Of a DNA stretch of 64,000 nucleotides, positions 44,597 to 52,276 are shown in pieces; within the stretch, counting starts at the first letter, position 1, and each line of letters begins with the position of its first letter. The stretch spans positions 186,001 to 250,000 of the forward strand of contig NZ_JALDPT010000001.1 of assembly GCF_022695515.1 (NCBI RefSeq), given 5' to 3'. The translations under genes were made by a program, and so were the position numbers. The notes beneath the pieces were generated by a model, which was not told where the DNA came from, did not search any database, and saw only the letters and a program-made list of their open reading frames with translations. Origin of the DNA: Phenylobacterium aquaticum (GTDB lineage Bacteria; Pseudomonadota; Alphaproteobacteria; Caulobacterales; Caulobacteraceae).

Positions 44597-44614
44597 AATT
44601 GCACCGGTGCAATT
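44597..44614. repeat. Palindrome copy 3 (parS candidate)
   Basis: A third perfect copy of AATTGCACCGGTGCAATT; symmetry here extends by one base on each side to 20 bases. Confidence 0.75.
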
Positions 44615-44785
44615 TGGCCGACCGACGGCCGCCCGCCACCCTTCGACGGCGGGTTGGGTCGCCAAGTGCGGGGAGCCCGCGCGGGACTATGGCGACGTCT
44701 AGCTGTGTGTCATTCCCGCCCGCTGGCCGCCGATCGCTAGCGCGGAGGGTCGGCGCTTCGATGGATTGGACGGCCCAGGGCGCGA

Positions 44786-44803
44786 AATTGCTCCGGTGCA
44801 ATT
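44786..44803. repeat. Palindrome copy 4, one mismatch (parS candidate)
   Basis: AATTGCTCCGGTGCAATT differs from the other copies at one base (44792), which breaks the symmetry. It lies seven bases after the rep stop codon. Confidence 0.7.
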
Positions 44804-44809
44804 CCACCT

Positions 44810-45895
44810 TTAGGGCCGGCCGCGTCGGGCCGCAAAGGCCTGGCAGAAGCCGGTCCAGGACTTCACCAACTTGGCGCCCGTGAGGTTCGTCAGGCGGGCG
44901 TCCATCTGCTCGCGATAGGCGTCGGCGATCAGGTCGCGGGCCCAGCCGCCGCCATGGACGCGCGCGATCTCGCCGAAGGGCTCGGCGCCGTACTGCAGGG
45001 TCCCGGAAGGAAACCGCAGGGCAGTGTCGTTCGCCTTGGGGTGGGCGGCGGACCGCGGAGCCGGAGCGGGCAGGGCAGGGGGCGCCGCCATCGGCTTTGC
45101 GGCGCTCTCGCGTAGCGCGACGGGCCTGACGCCATCGCCGTTGTCGTCGTCCGCCGCCACGAGCTGGGCGGGCGCGCTCTTGGGATGGAAGGTGAATTCG
45201 ATCTCGACGATCGTGCGACCGCGACGGATCTCGCGCCAGTCGACGGTGAAATGGGCCAGGTGATCGATCTCGGCCTTGGCCTTCTCGAGCACCTTGCGAC
45301 GGAGCTGGGCGAAGTCCTTGTAGAGCTCGGGCGCGATCCCGAACGCCGCGCGGATGGCGGTCATGTCGCCGCGCCAGACGGACTGGCGCCGGTACAGCCG
45401 AAGCGCGCCCATCTCGTAGAGCCGCAGCGCATAGCTGGAACGGAAGCCTAGCACGGCCTGGCGGTTCAGCACCGCGTAGGTCTCGGACTCGCGGATCAGG
45501 CGACGGGCGTCCGGCGTGAACTCCCATTCGATCCAGCCGGCCTCCGAGCCCTCCTCGTCGACCTCCTCGCGCGACGACTGGATCAACGAGAAGCGCTTGG
45601 TGGCTTTGCGGCCCCGCCACGACAAGTCGTCGGCGGCGAACAGGGTGCGGTGCAGCTCCTCCAGCATGTCGGAGATCCGCTCGTTGCCCTTGTGGCCGCG
45701 TCGGATGTCGGCCTTGCGCATCCGGTGCGCCACAGGCTCCCAGGCGTCGCCACCCGCGGTCAGGATCATCAGGGCCAACAGGCGCGCGGCCGTCAGACTG
45801 AGCGACTGGCCCTTGACGAAGCGGACCTCGACCAGGTTGCCGGGCTTGGCGAACTCGTCGCCATCACGCGCCTGCAGGGCGTGGGCCACGCGCAT
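44810..45895 (-). CDS. repA: Plasmid replication initiator (RepA/RPA type)
   Basis: 361 residues from the ATG at 45895. The first winged helix is seen in GQSLSLTAARLLALMILTAGGDAWEPVAHRM and the second in RSSYALRLYEMGALRLYRRQS, followed by the WRGDMTAIRAAFGIAPELYKDFAQLRRKVLEKAKAEI core of the replication initiator protein A family. The frame extends to a TTG at 46009 but lacks a good start there, and the ribosome site for 45895 (GAGGAG) is rather far, so the start is uncertain. The iterons directly upstream are its expected binding sites. Confidence 0.85.
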   Translation of the reverse strand: MRVAHALQARDGDEFAKPGNLVEVRFVKGQSLSLTAARLLALMILTAGGDAWEPVAHRMRKADIRRGHKGNERISDMLEELHRTLFAADDLSWRGRKATKRFSLIQSSREEVDEEGSEAGWIEWEFTPDARRLIRESETYAVLNRQAVLGFRSSYALRLYEMGALRLYRRQSVWRGDMTAIRAAFGIAPELYKDFAQLRRKVLEKAKAEIDHLAHFTVDWREIRRGRTIVEIEFTFHPKSAPAQLVAADDDNGDGVRPVALRESAAKPMAAPPALPAPAPRSAAHPKANDTALRFPSGTLQYGAEPFGEIARVHGGGWARDLIADAYREQMDARLTNLTGAKLVKSWTGFCQAFAARRGRP

Positions 45896-46016
45896 GGCGC
45901 GGCCAGGCGTCTCCTCAACGCCGTCCTCACGATCCGCAATGTGCGCCGCATCGACCAGCCGGCGACTCCGTGCTCCAAATCTAGGCCAGCATTCCTGACC
46001 TCGAATCAATTCGCAA

Positions 46017-46148
46017 GTCAGGATACAACAGCCCTGGGGGGCGCCTCCCCCAAGCGGTCAGGATGACCCCGCCGGGTCAGGTCAAAGCCCCCACCCAGTC
46101 AGGATCAATCCCCCATCGGGTCAGGAAGACGCCCCCGAACGGTCAGGA
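46017..46148. repeat. Iterons of the replication origin
   Basis: GTCAGGA occurs at 46017, 46057, 46098, 46120 and 46142, and the variant GTCAGGT at 46076. The last four are spaced exactly 22 bases apart, each followed by a C-rich stretch (CCCCC), which is two helical turns and typical of iterons. A reverse copy (TCCTGAC, 45993-45999) lies nearer to rep and may be the autoregulatory operator. Together with the AT-richer stretch at 46150-46215 this is the likely oriV. Confidence 0.75.
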
Positions 46149-46218
46149 ACATTGGCGTAACCGGTTGTTTCTTCATCGCTTCTGCCGCCCTGAATTAGAA
46201 TCCTTGGAATCTAGAAAT

Positions 46219-46246
46219 CCCGCTGCTGGACGCAGCGGGCGTTTTT
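46219..46246 (+). terminator. Rho-independent terminator, plus strand
   Basis: CCCGCTG (46219-46225), loop CTGGACG, CAGCGGG (46233-46239), then CGTTTTTC. The T-run marks plus-strand termination; an A-run on the other side makes weak minus-strand function possible. No plus-strand gene is upstream, so a short transcript across the iterons is implied, or the signal only works in the minus direction for read-through from ssb. Confidence 0.6.
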
Positions 46247-46278
46247 CAAAATCAAACATGAAGAAGGCAGACAGAAAG

Positions 46279-46349
46279 CCAGCGGCCGATGCGGCCGCTG
46301 GCGTCCTTATCGGCGAAGCCGAAGCCCCGCCCGGCGAACCGGGCGGGGC
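46279..46349 (-). terminator. Terminator hairpins after ssb1
   Basis: GCCCCGCCCGG-TTCG-CCGGGCGGGGC (46349-46324 read on the minus strand) starts eight bases after the ssb1 stop. A second strong hairpin, CCAGCGGCC/GGCCGCTGG, follows at about 46281-46303. The first has the same 11-bp stem as the terminator after ssb2 at 55105, so the terminator belongs to the duplicated unit. Confidence 0.65.
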
Positions 46350-46356
46350 AGGGCGG

Positions 46357-46722
46357 TCAGCCCTCCTCGGCGGGGTTGGAGTCGGGCCGGTCGAGGGACT
46401 TCAGCTCGTGGCCCGGCGCGGCGATCACCACCTTCGAGAAGTAGCGGTCGACGCCATCCTTGTCGGTGTACTGGTCGTGGCGGATTTCGCCCTGGACGAA
46501 CACCTTCGCGCCCTTGGGGAGTGGCTTGGAGGCGAGCCAGTTGACCGTGGCCTGGTTCCAGATCTCGACCGTATGCCAGGTCGTGTAATCCTTCTTCTCG
46601 TTGCCCTTCTTGGTGTAGCGGCTGGTGGCGATCCGCAGGATGGCGACCTTCTTGCCGCCTTGGGTGGTGCGCACTTCGGCTTCGGCGCCGGTGAAACCGA
46701 TCAGTTGGACTTGGTTCAGCAT
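46357..46722 (-). CDS. ssb: Single-stranded DNA-binding protein, copy 1
   Basis: 121 residues. The OB fold is clear (QVQLIGFTGAEAEVRTTQGGKKVAILRIATS, WHTVEIWNQ, GAKVFVQGEIRHDQYTDKDGVDRYFSKVVI). There is no long acidic C-terminal tail of the DnaE-binding type. It is about 70% identical by eye to ssb2 at 54732. Plasmid SSB proteins protect the incoming strand during conjugation and replication. It has its own 5' leader with hairpins shared with two other genes (see 46723). Confidence 0.93.
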   Translation of the reverse strand: MLNQVQLIGFTGAEAEVRTTQGGKKVAILRIATSRYTKKGNEKKDYTTWHTVEIWNQATVNWLASKPLPKGAKVFVQGEIRHDQYTDKDGVDRYFSKVVIAAPGHELKSLDRPDSNPAEEG

Positions 46723-46902
46723 CGTCTTTCTCCGTCTTCCGCCCGGAGGGGCCCGGGCGGCTCGCGGTCCCTGCCGCGATCACGCGACCTCGAAGGACGG
46801 GGACAAGGGAGGGGATGAAGCCCGACGGGCCTGGAAACCGGCCTGCACGCAGCGCAGCGAAGGAAGGCCGGAGGGTCCGGGCCCGCCGCCTCGCTGGCGA
46901 GG
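46723..46902 (-). promoter_or_regulatory. Family A structured leader, copy 1 (ssb1)
   Basis: Read on the minus strand: hairpin 1 CCTCGC-CA-GCGAGG (46902-46889), hairpin 2 CCGGCCT/AGGCCGG (46871-46838), hairpin 3 CGCGG-CAGGGA-CCGCG (46778-46763) and hairpin 4 CCGCCCGG/CCGGGCGG (46760-46739), then the ribosome site. The same order of hairpins precedes ssb2 and the 71-residue gene. Between hairpins 2 and 3 the sequence is less conserved. It may be an RNA leader or a single-stranded DNA promoter. Confidence 0.6.
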
Positions 46903-46922
46903 TCGGCTTCAACCCCGAGCGA

Positions 46923-47318
46923 CCCGGCCTAGGTTTGCGTGATTGATCGCGCGGGACCGTCTGCCGCCGCGCCGCCCCCGTTGGAGGATGGAAGTGGATG
47001 CTGCTCCAGACCGACCCCCACGGGCGCCAGCCGCACGCACCGCCACCCCGAGCAGGCCAGGTTTCGCCACCGCGTTCGCCGCTGTTCGACACCCGGGCCC
47101 GAGTGCCGCCACGACCCCGCATACGGACGCCTGGACCTTGCCACATCCGGCTCGGCCCGCCGCCGTCCGGCGCCTGCTTGTTCCCCCCGGGGCGATCCCG
47201 CCGCAACCGCCATTTCCGACGCCGGCGACCCGCTTTTCTAGAAGGGCTCGAACGCCGCCTGGAACCGCTGATCCCTTCGTCGGCTGACCCCGCCCCAGGA
47301 GGATCGTAGCCACCCCCT
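46923..47318. other. Non-coding or unrecognised stretch
   Basis: Several frames are open on both strands, but all give Pro/Arg- or Gly/Ala-rich translations typical of GC-rich non-coding DNA. The best plus-strand candidate starts at 46998 after GGAGG and ends at 47309 (103 residues) just before a hairpin, but nothing in it resembles a folded protein. I see no repeat or RNA I can name. Confidence 0.4.
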
Positions 47319-47338
47319 CCGCCCGGTTCGACGGGCGG
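47319..47338 (+). terminator. GC-rich hairpin, possible terminator
   Basis: CCGCCCG-GTTCGA-CGGGCGG followed by GGCTTGGTG. The TTCG-like loop favours function on the plus strand, but no convincing plus-strand gene precedes it and there is no T-run. The following 47339-47515 stretch shows no gene. Confidence 0.35.
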
Positions 47339-47515
47339 GGCTTGGTGTCAGCTGGGCGGCCGTCACCGGCGCCGCCTACGCCGCTGATTCGCTTCCGTCG
47401 CGGCCCGGATAGGGCCGGCGGCGGAACGAATCACCAACTCCAAGACATAGGGGCGCGTGGACGGCCGCCCTCTAGCCCTGCGATTCCGTTCGGCGCCTGT
47501 TCACGCCGAAAGCCG

Positions 47516-47541
47516 GGGCGCGGGGTAGGGGCCCCGCGCCC
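47516..47541 (-). terminator. Terminator of the 71-residue gene
   Basis: GGGCGCGGGG/CCCCGCGCCC forms a 10-bp stem with a six-base loop, eight bases after the stop codon at 47549. It is followed on the minus strand by CGGCTTTCGG, a weak T-rich stretch. Confidence 0.5.
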
Positions 47542-47548
47542 ATACGCC

Positions 47549-47764
47549 TCAGTGAAGGGTGGGATCCATCGCGATGATCTGCGCGAAATGGGAGATCGCG
47601 CCGTCGTCGAGCTCGAACCGGGTGTTGGTCCGCTCTTCCTGCTGGTCGAGCTCTTCGAGCACCGAGAAGACGTCCCAGCACTCCGCCACCACGTACCAGC
47701 TGCCGACATCGTAGAATTGGTGCGCGTGCTCCAGAACCGCCTGCGCCATCGCCATGTTCGCCAT
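47549..47764 (-). CDS. Small conserved-looking hypothetical protein with a family A leader
   Basis: 71 residues: MANMAMAQAVLEHAHQFYDVGSWYVVAECWDVFSVLEELDQQEERTN and an acidic C-terminus. ATG with GAGGA about nine bases upstream; the frame continues upstream but is Pro/Arg-rich and falls in the leader. It is compact, Trp/Tyr-containing and has its own leader and terminator, so I regard it as a real gene. Family not recognised. Sharing its leader with two ssb genes suggests expression under the same condition, perhaps plasmid entry. Confidence 0.7.
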   Translation of the reverse strand: MANMAMAQAVLEHAHQFYDVGSWYVVAECWDVFSVLEELDQQEERTNTRFELDDGAISHFAQIIAMDPTLH

Positions 47765-47926
47765 CGTCTTCGTCCTCGCTTCGACCGGCGGGCTCATCCC
47801 GCGATCGTGCGACCGGCGGGGACGGGGAGACGGACGGGCCCAGGGCCGGGGGCGGTGGATACCGGTCTGCACGGAGCGAAGCGGAGGAAGACCGGAGGCT
47901 CCGCCGACCCCGCCTCGCGTGCGAGG
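47765..47926 (-). promoter_or_regulatory. Family A structured leader, copy 2 (71-residue gene)
   Basis: Read on the minus strand: hairpin 1 CCTCGC-AC-GCGAGG (47926-47913), hairpin 2 CCGGTCT/AGACCGG (47895-47862) and hairpin 3 GCGGG-ATGAG-CCCGC (47802-47788), preceded by GATCGCGG as in the ssb leaders. In hairpin 2 the C-G pair of ssb1 is replaced by T-A, a compensatory change. Hairpin 4 is not evident. Confidence 0.6.
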
Positions 47927-48063
47927 TCGCCTTGGACCCGGCCGGACCCGGACCAGGTTCGCCTCGAGATCGCGGTCAGCCCGCGCGGTCTGCAAGGGCA
48001 GGGGAGGGGGCTCCACCTTGTCGATCCCAGCCGGCTTCCCCTCGCGGCCCCTCCAAGATCAGC

Positions 48064-48098
48064 AAAAACGGGAGTAGCGGCGGCCTCGCGGCCGCCGC
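48064..48098 (-). terminator. Terminator of the DUF2493 gene
   Basis: On the minus strand GCGGCGGCC-GCGA-GGCCGCCGC (48098-48077), then TACTCCCGTTTTTGC with a T-run, nine bases after the stop codon. A standard rho-independent terminator. Confidence 0.7.
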
Positions 48099-48107
48099 AT
48101 CGGGCCG

Positions 48108-49040
48108 TCAGGCCCGGGCCTTCACCGGATGGTGCCGGATACCCTTCTCCGCCGCCTTCTGCGCCAGGTTCAAGGCCGGTCCAAAGGGCTGCAAGCTGCC
48201 GCCGCGGCTCGGATTGATCGAGTTGGCCAGGGTCAGGACGCAGACCGGATCCAGGTCCAGCATCTCGTCATTGGCCCGGAACGGCGCCGCCCGACCGTTG
48301 CGGTCGAAATCGGCTTTCGCGAGGACCAGGGTCACGCCCTTCTGCTTGGCCCACTTGATCGCCAGCTTCTCGCCGCCCTTGGCGCCGGAGGTCGCCAGAG
48401 CCATGTCCGGCCATTGGGCCAGCGCCCAGTTCAGCGCGTCGAAGATCCGCCCAGCATCGTCCGCCGTGTCGGCCTGAGGGGCCGCCCGGAACGCCACGAT
48501 CGTCGCGCCCGGGAACGCCGCGCTATGCTTGCGCGCCTTGCTCGCCCGGATCGCGTCGCGCGCTTCGATCTGCGCCGCCGTGGTGCGGGACGCCTTCACC
48601 GAGCCCTTCCAGGGGCTCCAGACGTCACCCGTCGAGGTCGTGTAGCTGGCGGCGGCCGCGTCGCGGATGATCTCCAGGGCGAGGACCGCCACGTCCGCGG
48701 TGCGGGCTTTCAGGGTCGCTTCCTGGATTTCGACGTCGAGGATCTCCGATCCGTCAAAGTCCCGGATCAGGCCGTTGAGGGTGTCGCGGGCCTTGTCGGC
48801 GTCGCGCTCGATGCGCTGGGCGGCGGAGTGGAAGGCTCCGATCAGGGCCTCGGCGATCAGGGTCTGGAAGTCCTCCAGGGCGGAATCGCCGACGAGGTCG
48901 AGCACTTCGTTCATCAGGCCGTGGCCGAGCTGGAGCAGGGCGTGTTCGGGCGGGTGGGTCCGGGCGTCTTCGAGAAGGAGAGTCTGGGCTTCGTAGTGCG
49001 TCAGCCGCTCTGAGGTGGGGGGCAAAGGCGAGAATGGCAT
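48108..49040 (-). CDS. DUF2493 (YspA-type SLOG) domain protein
   Basis: 310 residues from the ATG at 49040. The first 150 residues are helical. The C-terminal half has the SLOG/DUF2493 signature: AFPGATIVAFRAAPQADTADDAGRIFDALNWALAQWP, then ALATSGAKGGEKLAIKWAKQKGVTLVLAKADF. SLOG domains bind nucleotides or nucleotide-derived ligands, and this group is common on plasmids and phages with unknown role. The start is supported by AAGGGAT; the upstream frame is low complexity. Confidence 0.8.
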   Translation of the reverse strand: MPFSPLPPTSERLTHYEAQTLLLEDARTHPPEHALLQLGHGLMNEVLDLVGDSALEDFQTLIAEALIGAFHSAAQRIERDADKARDTLNGLIRDFDGSEILDVEIQEATLKARTADVAVLALEIIRDAAAASYTTSTGDVWSPWKGSVKASRTTAAQIEARDAIRASKARKHSAAFPGATIVAFRAAPQADTADDAGRIFDALNWALAQWPDMALATSGAKGGEKLAIKWAKQKGVTLVLAKADFDRNGRAAPFRANDEMLDLDPVCVLTLANSINPSRGGSLQPFGPALNLAQKAAEKGIRHHPVKARA

Positions 49041-49114
49041 GGGGTGATCCCTTGAGTGGGGGTTGGAGGGTCGAGCCCGTCGGCTCGTGACCGCCCCGCG
49101 CCGACAGGCGGCGG

Positions 49115-49153
49115 CCCCCACAAGGGCTTTGAGCGCAGCGTCCCTTGTGGGGG
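49115..49153 (-). terminator. Strong 12-bp hairpin between the DpdA-like and DUF2493 genes
   Basis: CCCCCACAAGGG (49115-49126) pairs perfectly with CCCTTGTGGGGG (49142-49153) around a 15-base loop. It starts 20 bases after the DpdA-like stop codon. There is no T-run. It could terminate the upstream operon or act as a leader element of the DUF2493 gene, whose 5' region also has CGAGCC-GACG-GGCTCG at about 49076-49091. Confidence 0.5.
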
Positions 49154-49172
49154 ACGACGGATGGTGGCGAGG

Positions 49173-50048
49173 TCACTGGAGCCAAAGGGCCGTCCCGAGA
49201 CCCCGCTTGGGCGTCACCCCCTCTCGCTCGACCGCCCGCCGCCACCCGGCGCGCGCGGCCAGGAGCTCGACCGCTTCGGGGCGGCCGCCGACCGCCAGGG
49301 CGAAGCGCCCGGCTTCGTCCCACGCATTCTGATCGCGACCTTCGAACCGCGCCGCATAGGACCAGGCCATGCTGTCGGCCGTGGCCAACCGGGACCGCAC
49401 CGCCGGCTCCAAGAGCGAGGTCCGCTTGCAGCCGAACCCGTGCAGCCGCAGGTCGGGCCGATCGAGGAGGATGGCGTCGAGGATGACGGCGATCACCTCC
49501 GGATCGCCCTGACGCTTGCAGAGCGAGCCCACCCCCACCCAGGCGCCGCGGCCGATCCGATCACCGTAGCCCTCGAGGTGTCGTCGATAGTCGTCTGGCG
49601 TCCGCCCCTGCAGCACGGGAAGAAGATGGACGCCGGCGGTTCCGGCCGCCCGGATGGCGTCGAACCGTTCGATGGTAAGCGCCTGATGGCGTCGGATCGT
49701 CAGGCCCGTCGCCCGCAGGGCGACCGGCTCGCACATGTAGTCTTGGGTCGAGGCCGCGATCAGCCCTGTCCCAGCGAAGCGTCGGATCATCGCCGCGTAG
49801 TCGTCCGGGGTCTGCTCGAACCCGCCCCTCAGCGCGACCTGGGTGAAAGCGCCCGAGTCCAGGAACCAGGGTTCATCACACCCGAGAAACGGCGCATCGC
49901 CGTGTCGGTCCCGCAGCACATTGGCCGAAACGCACACGCGAAATCCCCGCAGGGTCAGCGGCCAGGCCAGTCGCGGATGGTGGACACCGACATAGAAGCG
50001 GAAATCCGCATCGGCCGTGAGGCACCGGGAAGGGTCGTCAGGCCGCAT
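49173..50048 (-). CDS. DpdA/TGT-like transglycosylase
   Basis: 291 residues from the ATG at 50048, which has GGGAGG just upstream. Motifs parallel tRNA-guanine transglycosylase: WFLDSGAF (Asp64, like TDSGGF), AASTQDYMCEP (like the substrate Asp-Glu-Cys site), LLPVLQGRTPDDYRRHL and WVGVGSLCKRQ (like the QG and GGL motifs) and TADSMAWSYAARF, whose Asp aligns with the catalytic nucleophile. This matches the DpdA group, which exchanges guanine in DNA for 7-deazaguanines. Whether it acts on DNA is untested. It overlaps the upstream gene by 11 bases. Confidence 0.72.
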   Translation of the reverse strand: MRPDDPSRCLTADADFRFYVGVHHPRLAWPLTLRGFRVCVSANVLRDRHGDAPFLGCDEPWFLDSGAFTQVALRGGFEQTPDDYAAMIRRFAGTGLIAASTQDYMCEPVALRATGLTIRRHQALTIERFDAIRAAGTAGVHLLPVLQGRTPDDYRRHLEGYGDRIGRGAWVGVGSLCKRQGDPEVIAVILDAILLDRPDLRLHGFGCKRTSLLEPAVRSRLATADSMAWSYAARFEGRDQNAWDEAGRFALAVGGRPEAVELLAARAGWRRAVEREGVTPKRGLGTALWLQ

Positions 50049-50583
50049 GGCCACCTCCCGCCAGGTCACGCCGTCGCCGCTCGGCGCGCAGCGCCTCCAC
50101 CAGCCTCAGGTCCCGGTGATGTTGGATCAGGTGCTCCAGCCGGGCGTCGGGAAGCCGGCGAGGGTCCAGCCGCGGCCTTTTGGGCCTGGCCTCAAGCCGC
50201 CCCATCGCCAGCTGCCGCTGCCGGTTGACCGCCTCGGTGATCAACACGCCGAGCTCGGCTCGCGACCACACGCGGTCCAGGCCGTGGAGGTCGTGGCCCC
50301 CCGGACAGCGGGCCGTCCGCAATCGGCGGACTAGATCGGCGATCGCAGCCCCATCCTCGCAGGCGCGGACGCGTCCGGACGTGAGCGTGCGGGCGGTCCG
50401 GTTGAAGCGCTCATAGAGGCGGCGGCTGGGCCGCATGAGGCGCGCCTGGCGGTCGATTTCAGCCAGCCAGGCGGCGAGGTCGCTGAACGGCGCGACCCTC
50501 ATCGCGCCGTCCTTGAAGCGCTGCGCCGGCGCCGGGACGTCGGCGTCCGTCCGCGCGTAGCGCAGGAGAGGGGAGGGCGTCAT
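50038..50583 (-). CDS. Hypothetical protein in the DpdA-like operon
   Basis: 181 residues, Arg-rich and mostly helical (AAWLAEIDRQARLMRPSRRLYERFNRTARTL; VLITEAVNRQRQLAMGRLE). The C-terminus is very basic. Start ATG after GGAGCAAGG. It sits between gcrA (23 bases upstream) and the DpdA-like gene, which it overlaps. The basic, helical nature suggests nucleic acid binding. Family not recognised. Confidence 0.65.
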   Translation of the reverse strand: MTPSPLLRYARTDADVPAPAQRFKDGAMRVAPFSDLAAWLAEIDRQARLMRPSRRLYERFNRTARTLTSGRVRACEDGAAIADLVRRLRTARCPGGHDLHGLDRVWSRAELGVLITEAVNRQRQLAMGRLEARPKRPRLDPRRLPDARLEHLIQHHRDLRLVEALRAERRRRDLAGGGHAA

Positions 50584-50606
50584 GGCCTTGCTCCGTGGCA
50601 GGAGGA

Positions 50607-51113
50607 TCAGAGCAGGCCGGCCAGAGCGCGCCTGACGATCGGATCACGATCGGCGCGCCAGGCTGTCCCAGGCCGCACGCCCGTCTGTTCATGCCCGGCG
50701 CAATAGCGGCCGTCGGCGTGGCGGCCGCAGAAGCTGAAATCGGGGCTCTTGGGATCGCCGATCGGCCACTTGCAGGCGTGGGCGCCCAGGAGGGCCATGT
50801 CCCCGATCAGCCCCGCGCCCTCGGGCGCCGGCGCGTAATCCTGGGCGGGCAGCCGGGCGGGCGGCTTGCGAACGGCAGGGCCCGCCATGGCGACCCGGCG
50901 CGGCCGCTTGGGCCGAGGCGTCGCGGGTCTCGGCGCGCGGGACGGCGCGGAGGCCGCCGCCCGCCCGCTCAGCCCCAGGCGATGGACCTTGCCGATGACG
51001 GCGTTGCGGGTGACGCCGCCCAGCTGCTTGGCGATCTGCGACGCCGACAGGCCGTCGAGCCAGAGCTGGGAGAGGGTGGTGACGCGGGTCTCGGACCAGC
51101 CGGATTCAGACAT
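50607..51113 (-). CDS. gcrA: GcrA-family cell-cycle regulator
   Basis: 168 residues. The N-terminus SGWSETRVTTLSQLWLDGLSASQIAKQLGGVTRNAVIGKVHRLGL is the GcrA HTH that recognises methylated GANTC sites made by CcrM. The C-terminal zinc-like motif is CKWPIGDPKSPDFSFCGRHADGRYCAGHEQ. In Caulobacter, chromosomal GcrA activates S-phase genes with sigma-70. A plasmid copy may couple plasmid genes to the host cell cycle. Its leader is family B (51129). Confidence 0.92.
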   Translation of the reverse strand: MSESGWSETRVTTLSQLWLDGLSASQIAKQLGGVTRNAVIGKVHRLGLSGRAAASAPSRAPRPATPRPKRPRRVAMAGPAVRKPPARLPAQDYAPAPEGAGLIGDMALLGAHACKWPIGDPKSPDFSFCGRHADGRYCAGHEQTGVRPGTAWRADRDPIVRRALAGLL

Positions 51114-51128
51114 CGGAATTCCTCCAGA

Positions 51129-51176
51129 TGCGCTCCCATCGAGCGCACCCGGACCCGCCCTTCCTCCCCCTCCCGC
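51129..51176 (-). promoter_or_regulatory. Family B leader, copy 3 (gcrA)
   Basis: Read on the minus strand: GGGGGAGGAAGGGCGGG, then the hairpin TGCGCTC-GATGG-GAGCGCA (51147-51129), 16 bases before the gcrA ATG with GGAGGA between. Like the other four copies it combines a purine tract and a short GC hairpin, but the loop differs. Confidence 0.5.
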
Positions 51177-51186
51177 ACTTCGGCCG

Positions 51187-51936
51187 TTACATCAGCCCCA
51201 GGGCCCGCAGGCTGGCCACCTGGTCACCCGCGACCACGAGATGGTCGTGGACGCCGATCTGCAGCGCGCGGGCCGCCGCCACCACCTGCTGGGTCATCTC
51301 GATGTCGGCGCGTGACGGGGTCGGGTCGCCGGAGGGGTGGTTATGGGCGAGCACGATCGCGCTGGCGGACAGCTCCAGCGCCCGGCGCACGACCTCGCGC
51401 GGATAGACCGGCGCATGGTCGACGGTGCCCTCCGCCATCCGCTCGTCGGCGATCAGCTGGTTCTTCTTGTCGAGGAACAGGACGTGGAAGACCTCGCGGG
51501 GCAAGGCGGCGAGGCGCGCGCGCAGGTAGGTCCGCACCGCCTCGCTCGAGGTCAGGACCGGGCGCCGGCGCAGGGGGTGTTCCAGCGCGCGGAGCAAGAG
51601 CGCATGCAGCAGGCCGAGTTGCTGAGCCGCTGGCCGGCCGATCACTTGCGACAGGTCGCCTTCGGCCGCGCCGAGCACCCGGCCGATGCCGCCAAAACGC
51701 GCCAACAGCGCGTCGGCGGCGGCTAGGGTGTCGGCGCCCGGCGCCAAGCAACGCTCGAGTACCAGCGCCAGGGTGTCGCCCTCGTCCAGGCTGGCGAGGC
51801 CGAAGGCGGCGAACCGTCCCTGCAGGTCCTCGCGCCCTTCGCCGGCCGTGAAGGCGCCGATCGGCGCGGCCTCTGCCACGCCGGGCGTGAACAGATCTCG
51901 CTGCTCAGCCATGGGGGCGGCCCCCGGGGTCGCCAT
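51187..51936 (-). CDS. radC: RadC-family JAB-domain protein
   Basis: 249 residues. A helix-hairpin-helix N-terminal half ([24 protein letters not shown]) is followed by the JAB metalloprotease-like core with [34 protein letters not shown] and [24 protein letters not shown] (H-x-H...D zinc site). RadC proteins are common on plasmids and phages; a role in anti-restriction or recombination is suspected. The start at 51936 overlaps the end of the DUF7007-like gene; an ATG at 51912 (MAEQRDLF) is equally possible. Confidence 0.9.
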   Translation of the reverse strand: [249 protein letters not shown]

Positions 51937-52276
51937 GCACGCCGAGCAACGCCGCGTGCTGCGGGTGGTAGCGCTTCACGGTGTGGACGGCCGCGGCCCA
52001 CACCTCGGCGGCCCGCGCGGCGTCGGGCTCGAAGCCGTCGAGGCCGAGGGCCAGGTAAGGGATCGCCCAGTCGCAGTCCTCCTCAAACCAGCCGGCGCCG
52101 CTGTGGGCGGTCGCCTGGAGCTGTTCGGGGATCCGGGACAGCGCGGTCAGCGAGACGCGGATGCCGCCGTGCGACGCGGTCGAGACCGCGACGGCGTCCG
52201 GTCCCAAGGGGGTCAGGTGTTGGATCGGTCCCCAGGGCGAGGAGGATCCCACGATCGGTGGGAAGGGGTACAACAT
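51905..52276 (-). CDS. DUF7007-like protein
   Basis: 123 residues from the ATG at 52276 (MLYPFPPIVGSSSPWGPIQHL). The core ASHGGIRVSLTALSRIPEQLQATAHSGAGWFEEDCDWAIPYLALGL is the pattern I associate with DUF7007 proteins of alphaproteobacterial plasmids and integrative elements. Function unknown. The preceding 80 bases are a family B leader; the open frame through it is Arg/Gly-rich and probably not translated. Confidence 0.65.
   Translation of the reverse strand: MLYPFPPIVGSSSPWGPIQHLTPLGPDAVAVSTASHGGIRVSLTALSRIPEQLQATAHSGAGWFEEDCDWAIPYLALGLDGFEPDAARAAEVWAAAVHTVKRYHPQHAALLGVHGDPGGRPHG

Noticed and set aside
46923-47318. Open frames of about 100 residues on both strands
   Set aside because: Translations are Pro/Arg- or Gly/Ala-rich without any fold-like pattern, as expected from GC-rich non-coding DNA.
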